Assembly: GCA_944390795.1 (NCBI GenBank) | Contig: CALXRI010000014.1 | Location: 1 to 64,000, forward strand | DNA length: 64,000 nt | Reading direction: 5' to 3' | DNA from: an uncultured Victivallales bacterium | Lineage (GTDB): Bacteria; Verrucomicrobiota; Lentisphaeria; Victivallales; UBA1829 | Shown here: piece after piece, positions 26,021 through 34,365 of the stretch | Layout: the number at the start of each line of letters is the position of its first letter | How positions within the stretch are numbered: position 1 is the stretch's first letter | Position numbers and translations under genes: made by a program | The notes under the pieces: generated by a model | What the model was told of the DNA's origin: nothing | Seen by the model: the letters and a program-made list of their open reading frames with translations, nothing else | Databases searched by the model: none

Positions 26021-27728
26021 CTTTCTTGTCCTTGATTTCAGAATAACTTCCGGCGACTTCGCGGAGGATGATTTCCGTTTCCGCCATGTGTTCGCCGAGA
26101 TACTGCGCAATCTTCTGCACTGTCGTCACATTCTTCCGGATGACCTCGCGCGCCTTCTCCGCCACTTTCTCGCGATGAAGCTCGCTCTGCGTCACGTCCT
26201 GGATGACCGCTCCGACCGTGCGTCCCGTCGTGATGGAAAAGACGCTGATATTGAAGATGCGGTCGCCGTAAATCTGGTTGAAGCGTTCCAGATCGCCCGA
26301 TCCGCCCGCGAAGGCGCTTTCAAAGAGATCGGAGAACTCGATCAGGCTGCGGAGATCCGCGCCGGTCAGGTTGCCGCAGGAGTCGTAGGCCGCGAGCGCG
26401 TCCTCTCCGCACATCTTGGCGAAGTGGCGGTTGCACTCGATGATCTGGAGATTGTTGTCCACAATCACCACGGAAGCGGGGATGTATTTGATCAGCGCAT
26501 TGCTGGTCTTCTGCGAGATCGTGCGAAGGTACGAGAGGCACATCGAGGTTTCGGCCTTGCCGTCGATCATCGCGGCGGCGAATTCGCGGCAGCTGTTGTA
26601 GCCGCATCCGCCGCAGTTCAGTTCGTCGGCGGGCGAGTGTTTGCCGACGGTCTCGAGCGCGGCGACGATTTCCGCTTCGGTCGGAGTCTTCCGCACAGGA
26701 ACGTCCCGGTCTGGCTTCTCCTCCATTTCGACCTCTTTGGCGCGGCCGAGGCTTGAGGCGGAAGCGGCGATGTCCATTGTGTTCATCAGCGTTTCGAGAT
26801 CGGAGCCGTCCTCCGGCATCACGGGGCCGTTCACGCATCCCCCGGGGCAGGCGAGGCATTCAATGAAAATCTTCTTTCCTCCGTGCGCATTCAGCGGCGC
26901 GGAACCGGAAAAGAGCCGCCCGATGTTCGCCAGACCGGAGACCGCCACGTAGCGGATGCCGGGATCATTCCCGCGGAGCGTGTCATTCATGCCGCCTTCC
27001 AGGGAATAAGCGCGCCCCTCTTCGGCGGCTTTCGGCGCAAGAGGCGCATCCTCCACGGCGTCGAGGCGAATCTCCTTTTCCTCCAGCAGGCTCCGGAGCG
27101 ATTCGAACGTCACTGCGAGCGCAAGCACGTCCGGTGAACGGTCCGCCTCGTTCTTCTTCGCCGCGCAGGGACCGAAAAAGACCACCTTGATGTGATCTCC
27201 GTAGGTTTGCTTCAGGAGTTTTGCGTGCGCCATCACGGGAGATACCACCGGCACGATGCTGTCCGTGTATTCCGGCGCGTATTTCCGGATGTAGTCGACG
27301 GCGGCGGGACAGGCGCTCGAAATGAAAAGCTTGCGGTCGCTTTCCCGGACGATCCGCCCGGTTTCCGCGCTGACGAGCTCCGCACCCAGCGCGGTTTCGG
27401 AAACCCCGGCGAATCCGAGCTTCCGGAGCGCTCCGGCAAGGCGGTTGATTGAAACATCCTTGAAGTATCCGATGAAACTCGGGGCGACGGACGCGTAGAG
27501 CTCTTCCCCGTTTTCCAGGAGAAAACGGAGGCGGCTCAGGTCGGAACGGATTTTTTTTGCATGCGCGGGGCAGACTTTCACGCAGGTTCCGCAGCAGACG
27601 CAGAGTTCCGGAATGACCGCCGCGCGCGCGTTGACGATCCGGATCGCCTTGCAGTGGCAGTGCCGGACGCATTTGTAACAGTCCTGGCACTCGTTGTCCG
27701 TCGTGAATACGGGAAAATTATGATTCAT
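26004..27728 (-). CDS. HydS-like sensory [FeFe]-hydrogenase with [4Fe-4S] and PAS domains
   Basis: The 574-residue protein has, in order, a 2x[4Fe-4S] ferredoxin (CQDCYKCVRHC, CVCCGTCVKVC), an [FeFe]-hydrogenase domain (about 70-330), a CGGCGYNSC-type FeS domain (about 370-410), a PAS domain (about 415-515) and a C-terminal helical tail. The L1 motif is ISSACPAAV, with Ala where the catalytic enzymes carry the proton-relay Cys. Others read FFGPCAAKKNEA and IECLACPGGC. Ala at that site is known in sensory group C hydrogenases such as TmHydS. This one should therefore sense H2 or redox state rather than turn over fast. ATG 27728 has GGAGAG upstream. Confidence 0.87.
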   Translation of the reverse strand: MNHNFPVFTTDNECQDCYKCVRHCHCKAIRIVNARAAVIPELCVCCGTCVKVCPAHAKKIRSDLSRLRFLLENGEELYASVAPSFIGYFKDVSINRLAGALRKLGFAGVSETALGAELVSAETGRIVRESDRKLFISSACPAAVDYIRKYAPEYTDSIVPVVSPVMAHAKLLKQTYGDHIKVVFFGPCAAKKNEADRSPDVLALAVTFESLRSLLEEKEIRLDAVEDAPLAPKAAEEGRAYSLEGGMNDTLRGNDPGIRYVAVSGLANIGRLFSGSAPLNAHGGKKIFIECLACPGGCVNGPVMPEDGSDLETLMNTMDIAASASSLGRAKEVEMEEKPDRDVPVRKTPTEAEIVAALETVGKHSPADELNCGGCGYNSCREFAAAMIDGKAETSMCLSYLRTISQKTSNALIKYIPASVVIVDNNLQIIECNRHFAKMCGEDALAAYDSCGNLTGADLRSLIEFSDLFESAFAGGSGDLERFNQIYGDRIFNISVFSITTGRTVGAVIQDVTQSELHREKVAEKAREVIRKNVTTVQKIAQYLGEHMAETEIILREVAGSYSEIKDKKDGDGK

Positions 27729-27822
27729 GATTCTCTCCATTTCCTTGCCGCCGGAGTTTCGGAAACGGATTTTTCATCCCCCTCCGGGGCTGCCGTCCCC
27801 GCACGAACGGTGCGGCAGGCTG

Positions 27823-28086
27823 TTATTTGAGTTTTTTCGGCGGAAGCGTCTGGCGGAGCAGATCCAGCATCAGTCCGGTGTCGACCTTCGTATAGACGCG
27901 GTCGTCGATCACGACGATCGGGCCGTCGGCGCAGCGCCCCTGACAGAGCGAGCCGGAGAGATCCACGTCAACTTCGTCCCTGTAGCCGTTCTCCTCCAGA
28001 TATTTTTCCGCAGTCTCGACATTTTTCGTGTTCCCGCGCGAAAAGCACGAGCTTCCGATGCAAATCACAATTTTCGGTTTCGCCAT
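27823..28086 (-). CDS. Thioredoxin-like [2Fe-2S] ferredoxin, first gene of the hydrogenase operon
   Basis: The 87-residue protein has IVICIGSSCFSRGN and DLSGSLCQGRCADGPIV, four Cys of a thioredoxin-like [2Fe-2S] ferredoxin (NuoE-like). It opens the operon that continues with the HydS-like sensor about 95 bases downstream. It may carry electrons to the sensor or the hydrogenase. Upstream is the adhE terminator; only about 100 bases separate it from adhE on the same strand. Confidence 0.85.
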   Translation of the reverse strand: MAKPKIVICIGSSCFSRGNTKNVETAEKYLEENGYRDEVDVDLSGSLCQGRCADGPIVVIDDRVYTKVDTGLMLDLLRQTLPPKKLK

Positions 28087-28109
28087 AAAGTTCCATTTTC
28101 TCCTATCCG

Positions 28110-28157
28110 CAAAAAAGAAAAAAGCATTGCAGCATCCTTTTCATAAGATACTGCAAT
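28110..28157 (-). terminator. Strong adhE terminator before the hydrogenase operon
   Basis: On the minus strand, ATTGCAGTATC (complement of 28147-28157) pairs with GATGCTGCAAT (complement of 28126-28136) with one mismatch and a 10-base loop. It is followed by GCTTTTTTTCTTTTTT. It sits 30 bases after the adhE stop, between adhE and the ferredoxin gene on the same strand. Confidence 0.85.
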
Positions 28158-28186
28158 ACTTTCAAGTTTCAAACTCGGTTCAGAGT

Positions 28187-30826
28187 TTATTTCCCATAAT
28201 ATGCATCAAGATACATCTGCTTGATCTCGGTAATCAGCGGATAGCGGGGGTTCGCCGTGGTGCACTGGTCGTCGAACGCCTTTTCGCTGAGGGTGTCGAT
28301 CACGGCGAGGAAATCCTTTTCCGGCACGCCGGCTTCCTTGATGGACTTCGGAATGCCGACTTTCGCCTTCAGATCCTCGATCGCGGCGATCAGTTTCTCG
28401 ACCTTTTCATCCGCCGTGGTTCCGCCGAGCTTGAGGTAATCGGCGATCTGCGCGTATCTCTCCTTCGCATGCGGATGGTCATACTGCGGGAAGGTGCCCT
28501 GCTTGACCGGTTTTTCCGTCGCGTTGTAGCGGATCACGTAGCTGATGAGCAGCGCGTTCGCCAGTCCGTGCGGGACGTGGAATTCGCCGCCGAGCTTGTG
28601 CGCCATGGAGTGGCAGACGCCGAGGAAGGCGTTGGCGAACGCCATGCCGGCCATCGCGGAGGCGTGGTGCATCTGCTCTCTTGCGCGAAGGTCGCGCGGA
28701 CCGTTGGAGTAGGCGATCGGCAGATACTTGAAGACGAGACGGGCCGCTTCCAGCGCGATGCCGTCGGTGAATTCCGTGGCGAGCACCGAGACGCGGGCTT
28801 CCAGAGCATGAACCAGCGCGTCGATCCCGGAATACGCCGTGAGGCGCGGCGGCATGCCCATGACAAGGCGGGTGTCGATGACCGCCATGCTCGGGGTCAG
28901 CTCATAGTCCGCCAGCGGATACTTGTTGCCGGTGGTCTCGTCGGTGATTACCGCGAACGGCGTCACTTCCGAACCGGTTCCGGAGGTGGTCGGAATGCAG
29001 ACGAGTTCCGCCTTGGCTCCGAGTTTCGGGAACTTGAAGATGCGCTTGCGGATGTCCATGAAACGCATGGCCATGTCCTCGAACTTGATTTCGGGATGCT
29101 CATACATCAGCCACATGATTTTCGCGGCGTCCATCGGGGATCCGCCGCCGATCGCGATGATGAGATCGGGCTTGAAGGTGTTCATGCGGTCCACGCCCTT
29201 TCTGGCGGTTCCGAGGGTCGGATCGGGCAGGACTTCCGCGAAGATGTCGGCCTGGATCCCCAGCGCCTCCAGATACTCCAGGGGTTCCTTGAGAACGCCG
29301 CTGTTGAAGAGGAAGCCGTCGGTCACGATGAACGCGCGCTTCTTGCCCTCGAGTTCCGTGAAGGCTTCCTTCATGCAGCCGTATTTGAAGAAGATTTTCG
29401 GGGGCACTCTGAACCAAAGCATGTTTTCTCTCCGCTGTGCAATAGATTTGATGTTGAGCAGGTGTTTCGGGCCGACGTTTCCGCTGACGGAGTTTTCACC
29501 CCAGGAGCCGCAGCCGAGCGTCAGGGAGGGCTCAAGCTTGAAGTTGAAGATGTCGCCGATCGCGCCCTGGCTGGACGGCATGTTGATCAGGGTGCGGCAG
29601 CTCTTCATCAGATGTCCGAACTTCTGGATGCGTTCGACATTGGTTTTTTTCGTGTAAAGCACGCTGGTGTGGCCGAGACCGCCGAAATTCAGGAGGGCGC
29701 GCGCATTCTCAAGCGCGGATTCGAAGTCCTTCGCCTTGTAGAGCGCCAGAACAGGGGAGAGCTTTTCGCGCGAGAACGGGTAATCCGGCCCCACTCCTTC
29801 TGTTTCCGCGATCAGCACCTTGGTGCGCTCGGGCACCTTGACGCCGGCCATCGCGGCGATTTTGCTGGCAGGCTGTCCGACGATTGCGGCATTGAGTCTG
29901 CCGTTGACAAAGATTGTCGCGCCGACCTTTTTGCTTTCCTCCGGTTTGAGAACGTAGGCGCCGCGCTTGACGAATTCGGCCTTGACCTCCTCATAGACCT
30001 CCTCGACCACCGTGACGGACTGTTCCGAAGCGCAGATCATGCCGTTGTCGAAAGTCTTGCTCTGGAGCACCGAGCTGACCGCCAGTTCAATATTGCAGGT
30101 TTCGTCCATGATGACAGGCGTATTGCCCGGTCCGACGCCCAGCGCCGGAATTCCGCTGGAATAGGCCGCCTTCACCATGCCCGGACCGCCTGTGGCGAGA
30201 ATCACGTTGACGTCGGGATGGCTCATCAGGCGCTGGCTCAGCGCCACGGTCGGTTCCTCGATCCAGCCGATGATGCCTTCTGGAGCGCCCGCCTTGACCG
30301 CCGCGTCCAGCACGAGCTTCGCAGCCGCGATCGTGCACTTCTTGGCACGCGGATGCGGGCTGAATATGATGCCGTTCCGGGTCTTGAGCGCAATCAGGGA
30401 TTTGAAGATCGCCGTCGAGGTCGGATTCGTCGTCGGAATGATTCCGGCGATCAGTCCGAGCGGTTCGGCCACGGTGTCCATGCCGAGCGCCTGATCGTGC
30501 TCCAGAATGCCGCAGGTTTTCATGTCGCGATATTTATGGTAGATGTATTCGGAGGCAAAATGATTTTTGATGACCTTGTCCTCGACCACGCCCATTCCGG
30601 TCTCCTCGACCGCCATCTTCGCCAGTTCAATCCGGGCGTTGTTCGCCGCCAGGGCGCCGGCGCGGAAGATCGCGTCAACCTGTTCCTGCGTGAATTCGGC
30701 AAATTTGCGCTGGGCTTCCTTCACGGTCTCGATGGTCTTGTCGAGCTCCGCAAGCTGCTGTGCTTCGAGTTCTTCCTTTGTCGGGGCCGGTTTTTCCGCT
30801 TTCACTGCTGCCTTGGTTTTTCTCAT
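28187..30826 (-). CDS. adhE: Bifunctional aldehyde/alcohol dehydrogenase AdhE
   Basis: The 879-residue protein has the normal AdhE length and fusion. The N-terminal CoA-acylating aldehyde dehydrogenase (about 40-450) has catalytic Cys in NGMICASEQS and ATGGPGMVKAAYSSG. The C-terminal iron alcohol dehydrogenase (about 480-870) has IAIGGGSPMDAAK, the iron-binding DALVHALEA and later GVCHSMAHKLGG. It reduces acetyl-CoA to ethanol and regenerates two NAD+, the main electron sink in fermentation. ATG 30826 has GGGAG 10 bases upstream. An extra Lys/Pro-rich N-terminal tail of about 20 residues precedes the domain. Two Rex-like sites upstream suggest NADH control. Confidence 0.95.
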   Translation of the reverse strand: MRKTKAAVKAEKPAPTKEELEAQQLAELDKTIETVKEAQRKFAEFTQEQVDAIFRAGALAANNARIELAKMAVEETGMGVVEDKVIKNHFASEYIYHKYRDMKTCGILEHDQALGMDTVAEPLGLIAGIIPTTNPTSTAIFKSLIALKTRNGIIFSPHPRAKKCTIAAAKLVLDAAVKAGAPEGIIGWIEEPTVALSQRLMSHPDVNVILATGGPGMVKAAYSSGIPALGVGPGNTPVIMDETCNIELAVSSVLQSKTFDNGMICASEQSVTVVEEVYEEVKAEFVKRGAYVLKPEESKKVGATIFVNGRLNAAIVGQPASKIAAMAGVKVPERTKVLIAETEGVGPDYPFSREKLSPVLALYKAKDFESALENARALLNFGGLGHTSVLYTKKTNVERIQKFGHLMKSCRTLINMPSSQGAIGDIFNFKLEPSLTLGCGSWGENSVSGNVGPKHLLNIKSIAQRRENMLWFRVPPKIFFKYGCMKEAFTELEGKKRAFIVTDGFLFNSGVLKEPLEYLEALGIQADIFAEVLPDPTLGTARKGVDRMNTFKPDLIIAIGGGSPMDAAKIMWLMYEHPEIKFEDMAMRFMDIRKRIFKFPKLGAKAELVCIPTTSGTGSEVTPFAVITDETTGNKYPLADYELTPSMAVIDTRLVMGMPPRLTAYSGIDALVHALEARVSVLATEFTDGIALEAARLVFKYLPIAYSNGPRDLRAREQMHHASAMAGMAFANAFLGVCHSMAHKLGGEFHVPHGLANALLISYVIRYNATEKPVKQGTFPQYDHPHAKERYAQIADYLKLGGTTADEKVEKLIAAIEDLKAKVGIPKSIKEAGVPEKDFLAVIDTLSEKAFDDQCTTANPRYPLITEIKQMYLDAYYGK

Positions 30827-30948
30827 AAGTAAGCACTCCCTTCCATTTTTGAACCCTGTCTTCTCCGGACCTTCCGGAAAGGAAAGAGCTGTTTTTCCTT
30901 TTTTGTTCCATTTAAAATACAACGATTCAAAAAATTTTCAAGACAGTA

Positions 30949-30966
30949 TTGTGATTTTTTTAACAA
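30949..30966. promoter_or_regulatory. Candidate Rex operator 1 upstream of adhE
   Basis: TTGTGA-TTTTTT-TAACAA matches the Rex pattern TTGTGAA-N4-TTCACAA at 12 of 14 conserved positions. Rex represses fermentation genes when NADH is low. It lies about 120 bases before the adhE start and just downstream of a TTTCAC/TAATAT promoter candidate on the minus strand (30971-30998). Confidence 0.55.
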
Positions 30967-30990
30967 AAAAATATTATTCGTTATTGTTGA

Positions 30991-31008
30991 TTGTGAAATA
31001 TTAAACAG
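30991..31008. promoter_or_regulatory. Candidate Rex operator 2 upstream of adhE
   Basis: TTGTGAA-ATAT-TAAACAG has a perfect left half and four of seven matches in the right half. It starts 42 bases from operator 1, about four helical turns, so two dimers could lie on the same face. It overlaps the putative -35 box. The rest of 30827-31136 (310 bases) is AT-rich, with no gene. Confidence 0.35.
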
Positions 31009-31047
31009 CACATGCGGGGCAGGGCTCTGAAGGCATGAAGTCCCGGA

Positions 31048-31090
31048 GGAAAGAATAGAAAACGCTCCCGGGAAATTTTTCCGGGAGCGC
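31048..31090 (-). terminator. Terminator of the DUF4838 gene
   Basis: CGCTCCCGG (31063-31071) pairs perfectly with CCGGGAGCG (31081-31089). On the minus strand it is followed by TTTTCTATTCTTTCC. It lies about 48 bases after the DUF4838 stop. Confidence 0.8.
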
Positions 31091-31136
31091 TTCCGAAGCA
31101 TGTCCATCCCGCTTCCGGCGGGTGCGGAGGGCTGTT

Positions 31137-33971
31137 TCAGCGTCTGATCTTCCTGTTGTACTCCAGTGCGTTGTTGAAGCGCGCAATCAGTTCCGCCGGA
31201 TTCCGCATGGCTGCATTGACGAGAACCATGCCTTTTCCGCAGGGGCGGGCGAGGATGTAGGGCTGCTCATTTCCCGCGCTGTCTTTCTGGCGCGCGAGAA
31301 CTTCCCATTTTTCAGGCATGGCGGGCAGCAGGACCAGCGGCGGCGTGTATCCGAGCATTTTCCGGAGATTGTCCGGGTAGTCCGCAAAAGAGGCGGGGGC
31401 GATGTACGTTGTTCTGCGGAGCTTGTCGCATCCGCTCGACCAGCCGACCTTGAAGGACGGGTCTTTGAAATACTTCTCATACTCGCAGGGACCGTACTGA
31501 TGGCAGATCAGAGTCGCGCCGTTCCTGACGCGTTCCAGAATCTGTTTTTCAAAGAACGCCGGATCCAGGCGGTTCTCATGTGTGGACCACACGATCAGGC
31601 GGCTTCCCGAGGTGTCCGCGTCCGGGTGTTCCCTGTGTCGGACAATCCGGTAGTTCCAGCCGTTTTTGTACAACGGTTCCAGATAGGCTTCCATCGGTTC
31701 GCTGTCCTTGACGAACCATGTCAGACGCCGGTCCGGAAACGGCTGATTGCTGAAATAGAGCAGTGCGCCGCTTCCGAGATCGTGATATGCTGGCTGGGGA
31801 TAGCCGCTGGACTGCGGTTTTGTGTTGCGATCCAGCACAAGACGCCAGAAGGATCCCGTTTCCGGAACGCTTCCGAGCGAGGCGAAAGGCAGTGTCACCT
31901 CCGCGCTCCAGCTTCTGCCGTCCGGGGTGATGCGGGTATTCAGTTTCCATTCGGGATTCCAGTTCCTGTCCATGCCGCGGGCATCGTAAAAGCCGCCTGC
32001 CGGATTGAAGGCGAAATGACGGTAGCTTTCGCCGTCGCAGGTGTCGAGAAAGATTTCAATGTTCTCTTCCATGAATACATCCTGGTCTCTTCCCGGGAAT
32101 CCGCGCCGGAGCGTCTTTTCCTCCGCCGGACAGTCGAAGAGGAGATGCAGGGCATCCCTGGTGTGATAGATCCGCGCCGTTGTCCTGCGTTTTTCCCCTT
32201 TTGCCGTTTGAAAGGGAAGTGTCAGGGCGTCGTCAAAGCTTTTCCCCATCGGCACCGCGCAGCTGACCGCTTTCCCTGCGGCGAAATCATAAGCCTTCTT
32301 CCAGCTTTCGAAATGCGCGCGGTCAATCGCGATTTCCGTTTCGATCCTTTTGCGCGCGCTGTCCTCCCGCATGGCGGCGAGCGTCTTTTGCGCCGCATGG
32401 AACTTTGCCTGTGCCAGTTTGATCAGGGCGGGGTTCAGGAGGAATCGCGCAGTGCCCGCGGAGTCATTGTGAAAATAGGTCAGATGAACCGGCATCTTTT
32501 CCCATGCGTCCGCCATGGCCCTGAAGTAGTCCAGCATCGGCTGCGCCGCGGGGCCGTAGACGGTCCGGCAGAAATCCGCCAGCAGTTCATCCGGACTGGC
32601 GTCGGGATTCCAGAGCATCTGGGAGTAGATGTAATAATTGATCCGCTGTTTCTGCTGGAAAAGATCCTTGCGCGCCCTGGCGGAGGGATTTTCAATCCAC
32701 GCCTCGGTCATGATGTGGCGGATATTGTGCTTTGCAAAATATTTCGCCTCGTCGGCAAGCACGTTCCAGAACGGGACAAAGGCGGCGCTTTTTCCCGTGT
32801 AAATGTCGAATTCATAACCGTAGATGCCCATGCCGGCGCGCGTCTGCCATTTCCGCAGGGCCTCGAGAGAGCGTGCATTCAGTTTGCAGGCGGGATCGCC
32901 GAAGCGGTGCACATAGCAGCGGTCATACTGACAGTACTCCACATACTCCAGGAATGGGACCTCCTTTTCCGGAGCCGGACGGTACTCCTGGTAGGCGATT
33001 CCTGCGAATTTCAGACCGGGGAGCTTTTTTTTCACCCCGTCTACCAGAATCCGGTAGAGATCGAACCACCGGCCGGATTTGTCCGGATTCGCCGTGCACG
33101 CGGGACACGAGCAGCGCAGCGTGGAATCCGCCGGATAGGCGTTCATGATGTCGAGTCGGTTTTCCTTCGCAATTGCGGCGAGTTTCTCGATCATGAGTCT
33201 CTGGAATTCCGGATTGCTCCAGCATCCTCCTTCTCCGTGGAGAATGCGCTTTCCGCCATACAGCGCGAAAATTTCCGGCTTGCTCTGAAAGAGTTTCGGA
33301 TCCGGGAAGACCCAGTGATTGCGCTGCAGAACGATCGAGCCTGTTTTTTCCTGCAGCGCGGGAGTGCGCGCCGCGGCGTTGTTGAAGTTGCGTACGAGAA
33401 AGAGTTCGTGTTCCTCCAGTCTTCCCAGACCGCACGGATTCAGCTCGCGCAGCGTCAGAACCGGCCTGTGATGGAGCGCGAGATCTCCCGGAATGACGTA
33501 GGTGGTGCGTTCCGGCATGAATTCACCGCTTTCACCGCCCCAGAGCCAGCGGACGCCCAGCTCCTTCTGAAGAAAATGGTAAACCGCAAAAAGCGCGGCG
33601 CGCGGATTGTTGCCGGCGAGATAGAGATTGCCGCTGCGGCGCCGGACGGCGATCACCTCGCCGAGGTCTTTGCGTTCGGACAATTTGAGTTCTCCGGCAA
33701 TTTTTCCGATCGCGGGCGCCTTCATCGAACCGATCACCAGGGCTCCGGATTCCGGCGGGACGTCGCTCCGGAGAATCGGAAGACGCGCTCCGGAGATTTT
33801 CCATACCGCGCGCTGGAGTTCTTCGGCCGCATACGCTTCCGTCTTTCCTCCCCTTGCCGGAATGATGATTTTCCAGATGCTTTTTCCGTTCTCAAAAAGC
33901 GGCGTTTCCTTTGCGCCGGTGTCGACTGCCGCCAGAAGGCCGAGCAGAAGTAGAAAAATCTGTTTTCCCAT
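31137..33971 (-). CDS. Secreted DUF4838 protein with CBM9-like and ThuA-like C-terminal domains
   Basis: The 944-residue protein has a signal peptide (IFLLLLGLLAAVDTGAK). Then comes a glycosidase-associated N-terminal domain (about 25-150: AAEELQRAVWKISGARLPIL), a DUF4838 TIM-barrel-like region (about 190-500, LGVRWLWGG before it), a CBM9-like beta-sandwich (about 590-770: EENIEIFLDTC, WSAEVTLPFASLG) and a C-terminal domain with ARPCGKGMVLVNAAMRNPAE. DUF4838 proteins lie in glycan-use loci and are thought to act on glycans, but the reaction is not established. It is divergent from the GntR gene, and its C-terminal domain recurs as the free protein at 36214. Promoter at 34053-34080. Confidence 0.88.
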   Translation of the reverse strand: MGKQIFLLLLGLLAAVDTGAKETPLFENGKSIWKIIIPARGGKTEAYAAEELQRAVWKISGARLPILRSDVPPESGALVIGSMKAPAIGKIAGELKLSERKDLGEVIAVRRRSGNLYLAGNNPRAALFAVYHFLQKELGVRWLWGGESGEFMPERTTYVIPGDLALHHRPVLTLRELNPCGLGRLEEHELFLVRNFNNAAARTPALQEKTGSIVLQRNHWVFPDPKLFQSKPEIFALYGGKRILHGEGGCWSNPEFQRLMIEKLAAIAKENRLDIMNAYPADSTLRCSCPACTANPDKSGRWFDLYRILVDGVKKKLPGLKFAGIAYQEYRPAPEKEVPFLEYVEYCQYDRCYVHRFGDPACKLNARSLEALRKWQTRAGMGIYGYEFDIYTGKSAAFVPFWNVLADEAKYFAKHNIRHIMTEAWIENPSARARKDLFQQKQRINYYIYSQMLWNPDASPDELLADFCRTVYGPAAQPMLDYFRAMADAWEKMPVHLTYFHNDSAGTARFLLNPALIKLAQAKFHAAQKTLAAMREDSARKRIETEIAIDRAHFESWKKAYDFAAGKAVSCAVPMGKSFDDALTLPFQTAKGEKRRTTARIYHTRDALHLLFDCPAEEKTLRRGFPGRDQDVFMEENIEIFLDTCDGESYRHFAFNPAGGFYDARGMDRNWNPEWKLNTRITPDGRSWSAEVTLPFASLGSVPETGSFWRLVLDRNTKPQSSGYPQPAYHDLGSGALLYFSNQPFPDRRLTWFVKDSEPMEAYLEPLYKNGWNYRIVRHREHPDADTSGSRLIVWSTHENRLDPAFFEKQILERVRNGATLICHQYGPCEYEKYFKDPSFKVGWSSGCDKLRRTTYIAPASFADYPDNLRKMLGYTPPLVLLPAMPEKWEVLARQKDSAGNEQPYILARPCGKGMVLVNAAMRNPAELIARFNNALEYNRKIRR

Positions 33972-34052
33972 GAGTGAAGGTTCCTCCGTGTGACGGGATT
34001 GGTTCTGAATGTTTAACTGCTTTTACAATAAAAAGCAGATTTGGTTTCTTTA

Positions 34053-34080
34053 ATTATATGCGAAAACGGAAAAAAAACAA
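34053..34080 (-). promoter_or_regulatory. Promoter of the DUF4838 gene
   Basis: On the minus strand, TTGTTT (complement of 34075-34080) and TATAAT (complement of 34053-34058) are 16 bases apart, about 80 bases before the ATG. The divergent GntR promoter has the same hexamers and gap. The remaining part of 33972-34365 has no gene. Confidence 0.6.
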
Positions 34081-34277
34081 TATCCCCATGCAGTTTTTTT
34101 CTTTTTTTTCCGAGATGAGTTTTCCCGGAAGAGAATTTCTGCAGGTCAGGCTGAAAGCTTCCAGGCGAGTATGGGATCATGGAAAAAGGTCTGCTTTGAG
34201 AGGTGGATTGATTTCGTGTCCCTGGAATCCGCATTTGCTTTTGTACGGAAAAAGATGAGAAAATTATCTTTCCCCTC

Positions 34278-34305
34278 TTGTTTTTTTTTGAAAGTCCAAT
34301 ATAAT
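34278..34305 (+). promoter_or_regulatory. Promoter of the GntR/pseudopilin operon
   Basis: TTGTTT (34278-34283) and TATAAT (34300-34305) are 16 bases apart. The start codon is 60 bases downstream. I could not identify a palindromic operator between the two divergent promoters. Confidence 0.6.
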
Positions 34306-34365
34306 TAAAAATGAAATCTGCGTTCTATTTCAGAAGCAGAAAAAAGGAAGAGGCCTTGCCTGCTT

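Noticed and set aside
23102-28086. Reading the hydrogenase operon as an electron-bifurcating HydABC complex
   Set aside because: The NADH-binding NuoF-like HydB subunit is missing, and HydA is of the monomeric type.
28028-30832. A 934-codon plus-strand frame opposite adhE
   Set aside because: AdhE motifs and terminator support the minus strand; the antisense frame is a shadow.
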